The notes under the pieces are model-generated. The model had not been told where the DNA came from. It saw only the letters and a list, made by a program, of their open reading frames with translations, and made no database searches. Of a stretch of DNA of 64,000 nucleotides, positions 28,233 through 37,340 are shown one piece after another. This DNA is from Xanthomonas sp. GPE 39 (GTDB taxonomy: Bacteria; Pseudomonadota; Gammaproteobacteria; Xanthomonadales; Xanthomonadaceae), in NCBI RefSeq assembly GCF_000963005.1, contig NZ_JZHZ01000007.1, forward strand, positions 233,274 to 297,273, read 5' to 3'. The stretch's first letter is position 1. Each line of letters starts with the position of its first letter. A program made the position numbers and the translations under genes.

Positions 28233-29050
28233 GTCGTCGATTCCTTTGCGCAAGCCATGGATAGACCGGCACCGCTGCCATCCGCGTCGTCGATGATCAC
28301 CGGGTTGGCGCGGACGCGCCGGTATTCGCGCACCACGTGGCCGTAGTTCCACACCTGCACGACCACGTGCGAGGTGATCTTCCACAGATCGCGTACCAGG
28401 CGGAAATGGCTCTTACGGAAGGTGCCTGGAGTTTGCTTGGCGTAGCGCGTTTCGATCGGCACCGCCACCACCCGCGCGCCGGTTTGGCGTGCGGCGGAGA
28501 TCAACAGTTGCGCCTCGAACACGAACCCCTCGCCGGGCACATCGGGCAGGGTGTAGACCGACTGCGGGTAGAGACGCTGCCCGCTCTGGCTGTCGACCAG
28601 GCGGAAGCCGCAGCCCCAGGCGATGCCCCAGTCGCCGAAATCGTTGCCGATGCGGCGAATGGTCGGTTGGCTGGCGCGTTTGCGCAGACGTGCGCCGACG
28701 ATCACGCAGCCGGGATGGCGGTTGGCCGCGGCCAGTAGGCGAGGGAAGTCGCTGGCGCTGTGCTGACCATCGCCGTCCATGGTCATCACCGCGCGCGCGC
28801 CCTGACGCTGCGCCTCGGCGAAACCGCTGCGCAGGGCCGCGCCCTTGCCGAGCCGCTGCGGATGGCGGATCAACGTCACCGGCAGGCCGGCGAGGCAGTC
28901 GCTGGTGCCGTCGTCGGAGCCGTCGTCGACCACGATCACGCGCGGGCAATGCGCCAGTGCGTCGCTGACCACCTCGCGGATGCGCAATGCTTCGTTCAGT
29001 GCCGGGATCAGGATTGCGGCATCCACTGCGCTCAATGGCGTCCTGCTCAT
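28229..29050 (-). CDS. GT2 family glycosyltransferase of the pigment locus
   Basis: A 273-residue family 2 glycosyltransferase. ILIPALNEALRIREVV, VIVVDDGSDDGTSD (nucleotide-sugar Asp) and MTMDGDGQHSASDF (DxD-like, metal binding) are in the expected order, followed by GSGQ-like DSQSGQRLYP and GEGFVFEAQLLISA. No strong membrane helices, so cytoplasmic or peripheral. Similar to dolichol-phosphate-mannose synthase-like enzymes; it probably puts a sugar on the polyene lipid carrier. It overlaps both neighbours by 4 bases (ATGA), so it is translationally coupled. Confidence 0.88.
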   Translation of the reverse strand: MSRTPLSAVDAAILIPALNEALRIREVVSDALAHCPRVIVVDDGSDDGTSDCLAGLPVTLIRHPQRLGKGAALRSGFAEAQRQGARAVMTMDGDGQHSASDFPRLLAAANRHPGCVIVGARLRKRASQPTIRRIGNDFGDWGIAWGCGFRLVDSQSGQRLYPQSVYTLPDVPGEGFVFEAQLLISAARQTGARVVAVPIETRYAKQTPGTFRKSHFRLVRDLWKITSHVVVQVWNYGHVVREYRRVRANPVIIDDADGSGAGLSMACAKESTT

Positions 29051-29835
29051 GCGGATAGATCCACTTGCAGGCAGCGACCGCCGCCCGCGTCGAGCATGCA
29101 GCCAGCGCCACCAACGGCCAACGCGTCGAACAGCGGCAGCATCGGTGCCATGGCGTTGGCCGCAGCATGCCGTGCCAGCGCGCCGTCACCGGGCACGGCG
29201 ACGCCGTCGCGCAGGTGCGCCTGTAATCGCGGTAGATCCGAGCCGCGCGCGTTACTGAGCACCAGCGCACCGCCGAGCAGTTGCTCGCTGTGCGAGATGC
29301 TCCCGAGCGCGCCGACCGAGCGGCTGTCGTAGCCGACCAGCAGGACGGCTTCATCCCCCGCAGCCAGTTGCGACAGCGCCTCCAGCAAGCCCTGGGCGAA
29401 GCTGCCGTGGTGCGCGCTGAGCGCGGTGGTCGTCGTGGTGGCGCCAGCGCCGATGGTCCAGTAGCCGGCGGCGGCATTGTGTACCGAGTTATGGAATTTG
29501 GTCGGCGAGACCGAGAGTGGGTCGCTGGCCAAGGTGGTGCACATGTAGTCGGTGATGATCATGTCGCCATGTGTGGAGGTGAATATCGAAGGCAATGTGG
29601 CCGGATCGCGACCGGCGTGCTGGCACGCGGCCAGGGCCACCTCCAGCGAGACCGCCACGGTGTCCGGTGCGCGCCGTCGCTCGTTCGGCGCCAGTAGTTG
29701 CGGCGATGGTCTTGCTGGCGTCTCCAGCAGTGTCCCGACGCCGCGCGCGAATGCCTGTGCCGCCGCCCACGAGGGCAAGCCGGGCGCCCACAGGCCGATG
29801 CCCTCGATTGTCGCAGTCAGCATCGGTATGTTCAT
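29047..29835 (-). CDS. ketosynthase-like partner protein lacking the catalytic Cys (chain-length-factor type)
   Basis: A 262-residue protein of the N-terminal beta-ketoacyl-synthase-like group (Ketoacyl-synt_2). IEGIGLWAPGLPSW is the start, followed by FTSTHGDM, FHNSVHNAAAGYWTIG and GYDSRSVG. Where a ketosynthase has its Cys (as in ACSSS of the gene upstream) this one has GATTTTTAL, so it cannot condense by itself. It most likely pairs with the full ketosynthase as a chain-length factor, as in type II aryl-polyene systems. ATG 29835 overlaps the ketosynthase stop by 4 bases; the upstream open frame is not used. Confidence 0.82.
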   Translation of the reverse strand: MNIPMLTATIEGIGLWAPGLPSWAAAQAFARGVGTLLETPARPSPQLLAPNERRRAPDTVAVSLEVALAACQHAGRDPATLPSIFTSTHGDMIITDYMCTTLASDPLSVSPTKFHNSVHNAAAGYWTIGAGATTTTTALSAHHGSFAQGLLEALSQLAAGDEAVLLVGYDSRSVGALGSISHSEQLLGGALVLSNARGSDLPRLQAHLRDGVAVPGDGALARHAAANAMAPMLPLFDALAVGGAGCMLDAGGGRCLQVDLSA

Positions 29836-31031
29836 GCGCGGCCAAACAGCAACGAACAGTTGTTGCCGCCGAAGCCGAAGGAGTTGTTCATCGCGTAACG
29901 GACCTGTGCGTGAGCGGTATCGAAGCGGATCTGCGGGCCGCATACCGGATCGGGCATGGCGCTGTTGAGGGTGCCGGGAAGCAGGCCGTCGCGCAGCGCC
30001 AGTAGCGCAAAGACCGAGTCGACGATGCCAGCGGCGCCCAGCGTATGCCCGGTCCATGCCTTGGTGGAACTGGCGTGCAGGCTGGCCTGGAACACTGCTG
30101 CCACGGCTATCGCCTCGACGCTATCGTTGGCCTGGGTCGCGGTGCCGTGCAGGTTGAGGTAGCCGACCTCGTCCGCATCCACGCCAGCGCGCTGCAATGC
30201 GCCGCGCATCGCGATGCATGCGCCCAGCCCTTGCGGATGCGGGGTGGACATGTGGTAAGCGTCGCTGGATTCGCCGTAGCCGCACAACAACGCCAGGGCC
30301 GGCGGTGCGTCGACGGCGTCGTGGCGTTCCAGCAATGCGAAGCCGCCGGCCTCGCCCAATGACAAACCGGTCCGACGCACGTCGAATGGCCGACATGGCT
30401 CCGGCGACACCAATTGCAGTGCGTTGAAGCCGAACAGCACGCTGCCGCATAGCGTGTCCACGCCGCCGACCAAGGCCGCATCGACCACGCCATTGGCGAT
30501 CAGCCGCGCCGCTTGGGCGAACACCTTGGCGCTGGAGGAGCAGGCGGTGGCCACGGTGATACATGGGCCGCGCAGGCCGGTAGCGCGACGCACGAAATCG
30601 CCAAGTGAATGCGGCGTGTGCACGATCGGTTGATTCAGGTCGTCGGGAAAGCGTGGACCTTGCGCGTCGTACTCGAGCCGGGTGTAGGCCTCTTCACTGG
30701 CACCGATGCTGGAGGTGGATGTGCCCATTACCACTGCAACGCGCTCGGCACCGTGCCGCTGCGCGGCATCGGCCACCGCTGCGGCCATGCCGTCTTGTTG
30801 CATGGCCAACCAGGCGAGACGGTTATTGCGGCTTTCCGCGTTGGCGAGGGCCGCTGGCAGGGGCGCGCATTCCAGCCCATCCACCCGACCAATCCAGCAT
30901 GGCAGCGGCTGCGTGCCGAAATCGTTGTGGCGCAGACCACTGCGACTCTCGCGCAAGGCGCTGGCCTGTGCCTGGACTCCGCAGCCGAGCGCGGTGGTCG
31001 CGGTGTACGCGCGGATGGCGACGGGAGCCAT
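29832..31031 (-). CDS. 3-oxoacyl-ACP synthase (KAS II type) of xanthomonadin synthesis
   Basis: A 399-residue ketosynthase. Catalytic Cys is in VATACSSSAKVFAQ, the first His in NLHGTATQANDS and the second in WTGHTLGAAG, followed by NNSFGFGGNNCSLL near the C terminus: the full C-H-H set. It performs the decarboxylative condensations extending the 3-hydroxybenzoyl primer. ATG 31031 (MAPVAIRAYTATTALG) matches known starts; the frame remains open upstream to 31226. It heads the four-gene minus-strand unit with ketosynthase-like, glycosyltransferase and flavoprotein genes. Confidence 0.92.
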   Translation of the reverse strand: MAPVAIRAYTATTALGCGVQAQASALRESRSGLRHNDFGTQPLPCWIGRVDGLECAPLPAALANAESRNNRLAWLAMQQDGMAAAVADAAQRHGAERVAVVMGTSTSSIGASEEAYTRLEYDAQGPRFPDDLNQPIVHTPHSLGDFVRRATGLRGPCITVATACSSSAKVFAQAARLIANGVVDAALVGGVDTLCGSVLFGFNALQLVSPEPCRPFDVRRTGLSLGEAGGFALLERHDAVDAPPALALLCGYGESSDAYHMSTPHPQGLGACIAMRGALQRAGVDADEVGYLNLHGTATQANDSVEAIAVAAVFQASLHASSTKAWTGHTLGAAGIVDSVFALLALRDGLLPGTLNSAMPDPVCGPQIRFDTAHAQVRYAMNNSFGFGGNNCSLLFGRA

Positions 31032-31262
31032 GCGGGGCCACTGATGCGCTTCAGTCACGCGATCATCCGGAAATGTAAGGTCAAGCAGGCAAGTATGGCC
31101 TATATCGATGCTTGCGACGCCATCGTTGCACTGCGCCGTCCAGGCGAAAGTGAATAGGCGCCCGCATGGAATCTGTTCAGTACCGTGCCGGCATGCGCTT
31201 TCGCCGCTGGCGCATTTCCTCCACAATCACTCGCATTTCCACGCCGGGCGCACGCCACGGGC

Positions 31263-31523
31263 ATGCAAGCCTACGTCTATAAAAGCCAACGTAAACCAGA
31301 CACCTACCTTTATCTCGCCGCGCGCGACGACTTCGGTTGTCTGCCGCCGACACTGCTGGCCACGCTGCATCCACTGGCGTTCGTGCTCGAAGTGGCACTC
31401 ACTGCCGAGCGCACGCTGGCCCGCGCCGATCCGGTCGCGGTGCGCGCGAACCTCTCCGGTTGTGGCTTCCATCTGCAATTGCCGCCGCGTCCCGACGGCC
31501 TGATCGATCGACACGATGACTGA
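31263..31523 (+). CDS. YcgL-domain protein
   Basis: An 86-residue protein of the YcgL (DUF709) family. [24 protein letters not shown] is the characteristic start, and the conserved end [14 protein letters not shown] is present. The family is cytoplasmic, restricted to gammaproteobacteria and of unknown function. ATG 31263 is used; the frame upstream to 31185 is non-homologous. The gene overlaps the ankyrin-protein gene by eight bases, so the two are probably co-transcribed. Confidence 0.9.
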   Translation: MQAYVYKSQRKPDTYLYLAARDDFGCLPPTLLATLHPLAFVLEVALTAERTLARADPVAVRANLSGCGFHLQLPPRPDGLIDRHDD

Positions 31524-34500
31524 ATCCTTTTTCCGCACGCGCGCGCCGATACTTGCCGCCGCGCTGGGAGCCCTGCTGGCCCTGGCTGCCGGGGTTGGCC
31601 CGTTCGCCGCCTTGTTGGGTGTATGGCTGGCGCAACCGGCCTTCGCACTGGCGGTGTCCTGGCAGCGCGGCAGCCGTCCGCGCCCGACTAGCCTGAAGGC
31701 GCTGGCCACGACCGTGAGGCCATTGCTGGTGCTATGGGCCGGCGGTCTGGCCGTGGCCGCGTTGTTGCTGGCTTGGCCACTGGCCGCATTGCGCGATAGC
31801 GGCAGTTTGACTGCGACCTTGGCGCTCAGCGTGGCGGCCAGTGTGGTCTTGCTCGGACTCTGGCGCACCTGGCCGCTGTGGCACGGTAGCGAATGCGCTG
31901 ACGGCCCTCTGCGGCCTCGCTGGCATGCCCTGGTGCAACAGGATGTGCAGGCCTGGCGCGGTCTGGAGGTGGCCGGGTTGGTGTTGGCATTGGCCGGCCT
32001 CGGCGTACTGCTGGCGTGGCCCGGCTTACTTGCCACCACCCCACGTTGGTCGCTGGCGCTGGCCTATGCGTTGTTGTCGCCACTGCTGCACGCGGCTCTG
32101 CAGCGGGTGGCGCCGCCACAGGCGCTGGTGTCAGTGCCGTCCTCGGCCGACCTGTTCGCCGAGTTCAGTGCCGCCGCGCCGCGCATGGACGAACCAGCGC
32201 CACCGCAGGAGGAATTGCACATGGCGCTGTACGATGCGGCGCGCAGCGGTCGGGTGGACCGTGCGTTGCAGCTTTTGCAGGCCGGGGCCGATCCGCATGC
32301 GCTGCCGGCGTCGAACTGGCGCGACCAGCGTAGCCTGCCGGTGCTGGCCGCGGTGTTGCCGGACCTGCGCCTGCTGCGGGATCTGATCGTGCGCGGGGTA
32401 GACGTCAATCGTCCGCACCTGGGCATGACGCCGCTGTTGGCCGCCACCCGCGATAGCTGGCACGGTCGGCCCGAAGCGGTGATGACCCTGCTCGCCAATG
32501 GTGCCGACCCACGTGCCAGCGACAGCGATGGCAATACGCCGTTGCATCACGCCGCGCGTAGTTCCGACCCGGGCGTGGCCGCGTTGTTGCGCGATGCCGC
32601 CGCTGAACTGGATGTGCCCAATCGCGATGGCCTGACCCCGCTGGCGGTGGCCTGTCAGGTTGGCAATTGGCGGATGGGCAAATTCCTGCTTGAGCGTGGC
32701 GCCAAGCCCGAGCCGCCCGACGCCAGCCCGGTGTTGTTGGCCGCAGCCGGAACCGAGGAGGACGATCCGGCCGGCGTGCAACTGTTGCTCAAACACAAGG
32801 CACGGGTGGACGCGCGTGACCACCAGCAGCGCCGCAGTGCACTGCACGAGGCGGCGCAGGCCGGGCATGTGGAAATCGTCCAGGCGCTGCTCGGCGCGGG
32901 GGCCAACCTGGAAGCGCGCGATGCGCTGGCCCGTACCCCGTGGTTGGAAGCCGCACGTCACGGTCGCGTGGCGGTGCTGGAGCGACTGCTGCCGCACAAG
33001 CCTGATTTGCACGCGGTCGATGGTGACGGCCGCAACGCGCTGTTATTGGCTTGCACCGCCGACCAAGTGTCGCCGGACTTGATCCGACGCCTGCGCGAGC
33101 TGGGCGTATCGGCTGCGCAGCCCGACCACGCTGGTCGTCGTGCGGTGGATGTGGCCGCCGAGGCCGGACGCTGGGCGATCGTCTCCGCGTTGGACCCGGA
33201 TTATCCATTGCCGGCTGCGGTCAGCGATGGTCAGGGCGAGATCGGCAGCGCCGGTTTGCCCGACCGAGCGCCGCTGGAATTGCTGCGCGAAGGCCTGCAA
33301 CTGGGCCAGCCACCCAGCGGGCTGGCTGCGCTGGCGCGGCTGTGTGCGGCGGCGGAGTTGGGCACCCTGCTGCACGATAAAGATGTGGCGCTGAAACCGC
33401 GCGCGGTGGATTGGCTGCTGACGCATGGCGCTGCGCCGGAGGTGCTCGATGCCGACGGTGATACGCCGATGTTCGCGTTGCTTGCGCGTGGCGTGGAAGC
33501 CGTGCCCAGTCTGCAGGTGTTGCTGCGTCATGGCGTATCGCCGGCCGGTGCTGGTGGCTTGACCCGCCTTCTCGCTGCGTGCGCCCAGCATGATCACGCT
33601 TCGCGCGCGTTGGAGCAGTTTGCGTTGGAGTTGCTCGAACGCGGCGCCGATCCATTCGCGCCGTCGCCAGCCGGTGATCCGCCGTTGTCCCTGGCCGTGC
33701 GTCTGGGGTGGTTGCGACTGCAGTTGCACTTGCTTGAGCGCGGTGCCGATCGTGAGGCGCGCGATAGTCATGGCATGACCGCGCTGCACTTGGCTGCCGC
33801 GCTGGGACGTGAGGCCTCGCTGAAATTGCTGATTCAACAGGGTGCCTGGCCGGAGGCGCGTGCTGCCGATGGACAGACTCCCCTGGGCGTGGCCCTGGCC
33901 AGTGGCCGGCGCGATCTGGCCGATTGGCTGGACTGGCGGATCTGGCCGTTGCCACTGCGCCCGCTGCGCGAAGCCGATGTGCCCGCAGCGGCGATGGTCG
34001 GCGATGCCGACGCGATCCGGCGCTTGATCGACCTGGGTCTGCCGGTGGACGCAGTGGATGCACAGGGCTGTACCGCACTGCTGCGCGCTGCCGGCGGTGG
34101 CCATACCGCAGCGGTGGATCTGCTGCTGGCGCGCGGTGCCAATCTGCACCATGCTGCGGCCAGTGGCGTTACCCCGTTGTCCGCGGCGGTGAGCATGCGT
34201 CAGGTCGGCATCGTCTCGGCATTGCTGCAAGCCGGCGCTCAGATCGAGCATCGTCTGCCTGGCGGCGTCACCGTGCTGATGCTGGCTTGCGCGCTGGGTC
34301 TGCCGGATATCGCCGCGCGCCTGTTAGCTGCTGGTGCCGATGTGCATGCCGGCGATGCACAGCAACGCACACCATTGCATTGCGCGACGTTGTACGGCTT
34401 CAGCGCACGTGACAAGTCGCGCCTGCTGGCCCTGCTGGACACCCTGCTGCTAGCCGGCGCCGAAGCCGATCTTGGTTCCGCCGACGGGGTGACGCCGTTG

Positions 34501-34833
34501 TTGTCGCTGCTGGGTGCGCAGGCCGAACCTGGCACCGCTTGCGAAGAATTGGTGGTGTTAGCTGGTGTTGAGCGACTGCTCGATGAGGAAGTGAGCCTCG
34601 ATGTGCAGGACGCGCACGGCTTTGGCCCGCTGCATTTGGCGGCGTTGCATGGGTTGCCGTTGTTGGTGCAGCGCCTGTTGCGCGCCGGCGCCGATCCTGA
34701 TCTGCGCGACACCTTGAATCGCACTCCGCGCGAAATCGCGGTGATGCGTGGCTTCGTCGATGTTGCCGGTCAATTCCAGCCCGCCTTACCGGGCGTGTCC
34801 TCAATGGCCCGGTTTCTGCGCGAAACGCGCTGA
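31516..34833 (+). CDS. large membrane-anchored ankyrin-repeat protein
   Basis: A 1105-residue protein. Residues 1-~190 have about five hydrophobic helices ([54 protein letters not shown] and others). From ~residue 235 it is an ankyrin array. I count about 18 units by the core G-x-T/A-P/A-L-x-x-A-A, such as [42 protein letters not shown] and [12 protein letters not shown]. There is no enzymatic domain after the repeats. Ankyrin arrays bind proteins; here they would face cytoplasm or periplasm from an inner-membrane anchor. Function unknown. Eight-base overlap with ycgL. Confidence 0.92.
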   Translation: MTESFFRTRAPILAAALGALLALAAGVGPFAALLGVWLAQPAFALAVSWQRGSRPRPTSLKALATTVRPLLVLWAGGLAVAALLLAWPLAALRDSGSLTATLALSVAASVVLLGLWRTWPLWHGSECADGPLRPRWHALVQQDVQAWRGLEVAGLVLALAGLGVLLAWPGLLATTPRWSLALAYALLSPLLHAALQRVAPPQALVSVPSSADLFAEFSAAAPRMDEPAPPQEELHMALYDAARSGRVDRALQLLQAGADPHALPASNWRDQRSLPVLAAVLPDLRLLRDLIVRGVDVNRPHLGMTPLLAATRDSWHGRPEAVMTLLANGADPRASDSDGNTPLHHAARSSDPGVAALLRDAAAELDVPNRDGLTPLAVACQVGNWRMGKFLLERGAKPEPPDASPVLLAAAGTEEDDPAGVQLLLKHKARVDARDHQQRRSALHEAAQAGHVEIVQALLGAGANLEARDALARTPWLEAARHGRVAVLERLLPHKPDLHAVDGDGRNALLLACTADQVSPDLIRRLRELGVSAAQPDHAGRRAVDVAAEAGRWAIVSALDPDYPLPAAVSDGQGEIGSAGLPDRAPLELLREGLQLGQPPSGLAALARLCAAAELGTLLHDKDVALKPRAVDWLLTHGAAPEVLDADGDTPMFALLARGVEAVPSLQVLLRHGVSPAGAGGLTRLLAACAQHDHASRALEQFALELLERGADPFAPSPAGDPPLSLAVRLGWLRLQLHLLERGADREARDSHGMTALHLAAALGREASLKLLIQQGAWPEARAADGQTPLGVALASGRRDLADWLDWRIWPLPLRPLREADVPAAAMVGDADAIRRLIDLGLPVDAVDAQGCTALLRAAGGGHTAAVDLLLARGANLHHAAASGVTPLSAAVSMRQVGIVSALLQAGAQIEHRLPGGVTVLMLACALGLPDIAARLLAAGADVHAGDAQQRTPLHCATLYGFSARDKSRLLALLDTLLLAGAEADLGSADGVTPLLSLLGAQAEPGTACEELVVLAGVERLLDEEVSLDVQDAHGFGPLHLAALHGLPLLVQRLLRAGADPDLRDTLNRTPREIAVMRGFVDVAGQFQPALPGVSSMARFLRETR

Positions 34834-35165
34834 GGCGTTTCTTACTGCGACGCGGTGCGAAGACGTGGTGCGAACACCGCCGTTGCCATGCTCTGTGCGG
34901 TGCTGGCCCGACGCATGTGCTGCCCGACCAGCCCGTGCATGGCGATGCGACGCAGCCAGTGCTGGGCGTGCATGATCCGATTGGCAAACAGGACATTGCT
35001 TTAGCGTCGTTCACGACGTGCGCCATGTAACGCTCACTCGGCTGGTGAGTCGGTGTCGTGCGCCCTTTTTTGTCGGCAGACACACCGCCGCCATGGGAGC
35101 GTAAGCATTGGGCGCGCAGCGCTTGCGCTTACCGAGCGACGCATGGCGTCGTTGCCGCGTCAGGA
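34834..35165. other. intergenic between convergent ankyrin and antiporter genes
   Basis: About 330 bases where two converging genes end. CTCAC/GTGAG forms a weak 5-bp stem around 35030, with TTTTTT 15 bases later, a possible but poor terminator on the plus strand. No credible protein frame, tRNA or repeat is visible. Confidence 0.35.
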
Positions 35166-37004
35166 TCAGATGTGCGTTGGCGGCGTGATCGACGTTGTAT
35201 CGTCCGCGAGTAGGGTTTCTGTCTCCTGCACGTCCGCTTCGAACAACTGCATCAGGTCCGCACGCGCGGCGCGCGCGGTTTGTACCACGGCCGCGTCGTC
35301 GTCGTAGACCAGGTGTTGTGCGCGCAGCAATTGTTCGTCGTGCTCGCGGAAGCGGGCGATGCGATCGCGTGCAGTGGTCTGGTCCATGCCGAGGCCAAGC
35401 AACACGTGTTCGCTCAGTTCCAGGCTGGAGGCGAATACCTCGCGGAACGGCTCGGCTCCCAGGTCCATCAGCCGCCAAGCGTGCTGGCGGTTGCGTGCGC
35501 GTGCCAACACCCTGGCGCTCGGATACAGGCGGCGGATCAGTCGGGTGGTCTTGATGTTGGTCTCTGGGTCGTCCATTGCCACCACGAACAGGCGGATGCT
35601 GTCGCTGCCGGCGGCACGCAGTAAATCCGGGCGGCTGGGATCGCCGTAGTAGAGTTTGTTGCCGAACCGGCGCAAGTCTTCCACGGTGTCCGGGTTGTGT
35701 TCCAGCGCCACGAACGGGATGTGTTGTGCGGTCAGCAGCCGTGCCACGACCTGGCCGAACCGGCCCATGCCGGCAATCAGCACTTGCGCACGTTGTGCCT
35801 CCACGGTGTCATAGCGGGTGGCTGGTATCGGTGGTGCACGTTTGGCCTTGGCGTTCGTGTCGCCATCGAGCAGGCGCTGTATGCCGATCAGCAACAGTGG
35901 CGTCAGCGCCATCGAGACGCTGACGATCGCGACCAGGCGATCGTGGCTGGCGTCGTCGAGCAAGCCCACGCGTTGTGCTTCGATCAACACGACGAAAGCG
36001 AACTCTCCACCCAGCCACAGCAGGCTGCCCAGTAGCAGCGCATTGCGCCACGGCAAGCGCAGCATGCGGCCGATGCCAGTCAGCAGGCCGAACTTCACCA
36101 ACAGCAGGGTCGCCACGCCGGCGATGATCAGCCACGGTTCGGCGACGATGCGATGCAGGTTGATACCCATACCCACTGCGATGAAGAACACGCCCAATAA
36201 CAGGCCCTTGAAGGGCTCGATCTGTGCTTCCAGCTCGTGCCGGAATTCCGAATCGGCGAGCAACACACCAGCTAAAAACGCGCCCAGGCTTGGGCTCAGT
36301 CCAGCCTTCTGCAGGAACCAGGCATTGCCCAGGACTACCAGCAGCGCGCTGGCGGTGAAGACCTCGGGCATGCGCGTGCGCGCCACCACGCGGAACAGAT
36401 GGCGCAGCACGAAGCGGCCGCACAGCACCACCAGCGCCAGTGCGCCGAGCGCCTGCCCCACTTCGGTCCAGGTCAGCGTGTCGTTTTTGGCACCGCCGAG
36501 CAATGGCACCGCAGCCAGCAGTGGGATCGCGATCAGGTCCTGAAACAGTAGGATGGCGAAGCCGAGCCGGCCATAGTCGCTATTGAGTGCCTTGCGCTCG
36601 GCCAGCAACTGCAGGCCTACCGCAGTGGAGGACAGCGCCAGCGCCATGCCCACCACGAGCGCGCTTTTCCAGTTCATACCCAGGCACAGCAGCAGCACGC
36701 CCAGCGGCAAGGCGCTCAGCGCGACTTGCGCGGCGCCTGCGCCGAATACCGCATGCCGCATCACCTTCAACCGTGCCGGCGACAGTTCCAGGCCGATCAG
36801 GAACAGCAGCATGACCACGCCGATTTCGGCGGCGTTGAAAATGCGCTGGGTATCCTGCGCGAAGCCGAACCCGTCCGGGCCTAGCACCACACCTGCGACC
36901 AGATAGGCCAGCACCGCCCCCAGGCCAAGCCGCTTGAACACCGGCACCGCGATCACGGCGGCCAGCAGCAATACCAGCGCCAGTTCCAGCCCGCTGCTAT
37001 GCAC
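35166..37004 (-). CDS. Kef-type potassium/proton antiporter (KefB/KefC family)
   Basis: A 612-residue CPA2 antiporter. A 12-13-helix membrane domain spans residues 1-~380 (AYLVAGVVLGPDGFGF, GVVMLLFLIGLEL, ALALSSTAVGLQLL, ILLFQDLIAIPLL with the Q-D motif). Then comes a cytoplasmic TrkA-N nucleotide-binding domain VLIAGMGRFGQVVARLL (~residue 408). Substrate is K+ efflux, often gated by glutathione adducts in E. coli. The chosen start is GTG 37004 (residues VHSSGLELA), since GGAGA lies eight bases ahead; an in-frame ATG at 37037 adds 11 residues without a ribosome site. Diverges from the Pat-type gene. Confidence 0.9.
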   Translation of the reverse strand: MHSSGLELALVLLLAAVIAVPVFKRLGLGAVLAYLVAGVVLGPDGFGFAQDTQRIFNAAEIGVVMLLFLIGLELSPARLKVMRHAVFGAGAAQVALSALPLGVLLLCLGMNWKSALVVGMALALSSTAVGLQLLAERKALNSDYGRLGFAILLFQDLIAIPLLAAVPLLGGAKNDTLTWTEVGQALGALALVVLCGRFVLRHLFRVVARTRMPEVFTASALLVVLGNAWFLQKAGLSPSLGAFLAGVLLADSEFRHELEAQIEPFKGLLLGVFFIAVGMGINLHRIVAEPWLIIAGVATLLLVKFGLLTGIGRMLRLPWRNALLLGSLLWLGGEFAFVVLIEAQRVGLLDDASHDRLVAIVSVSMALTPLLLIGIQRLLDGDTNAKAKRAPPIPATRYDTVEAQRAQVLIAGMGRFGQVVARLLTAQHIPFVALEHNPDTVEDLRRFGNKLYYGDPSRPDLLRAAGSDSIRLFVVAMDDPETNIKTTRLIRRLYPSARVLARARNRQHAWRLMDLGAEPFREVFASSLELSEHVLLGLGMDQTTARDRIARFREHDEQLLRAQHLVYDDDAAVVQTARAARADLMQLFEADVQETETLLADDTTSITPPTHI

Positions 37005-37340
37005 GCGTTGTCTCCATCGTCCTATTATGCGACTCATGCGACTGTTGATGCGAGCATTGGCCGGTCCGGCTAAGCGTCGCTAACAAACGAATGCGTCGCC
37101 GCCGCACCGGCGCTGGCAGGACTCGGAATCTTGTGTACCCCTGTACACTGCGGTTCCTGCGCGCTGTCCACGCCTACCCGGCAGCGACTGGTGACGTTTC
37201 ATTAGCCACGCTAAGACATCGACATCCACATCTGCGCGCAAACAGTTGCATCAATCGTGTTCAGGCCATCTTGCCGGTGCTGCCCACGTCGGCGTCAGGC
37301 GTGTACCGTGATGGCATCCGCTCGCAGGTCTGCTGCCACC
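37005..37340. other. divergent regulatory region of antiporter and Pat-type genes
   Basis: 336 bases without a credible gene. It contains the palindrome at 37133-37148 annotated separately. The short frames here have no ribosome sites. No clear -35/-10 pair was identified. Confidence 0.4.
37133..37148. promoter_or_regulatory. perfect palindrome, candidate operator before the Pat-type gene
   Basis: GTGTAC-CCCT-GTACAC, a 6-bp perfect inverted repeat with a 4-base spacer, 190 bases upstream of the acetyltransferase start and 130 from the antiporter start. Spacing suits a dimeric regulator; no known regulator is implied by the sequence. Confidence 0.4.
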
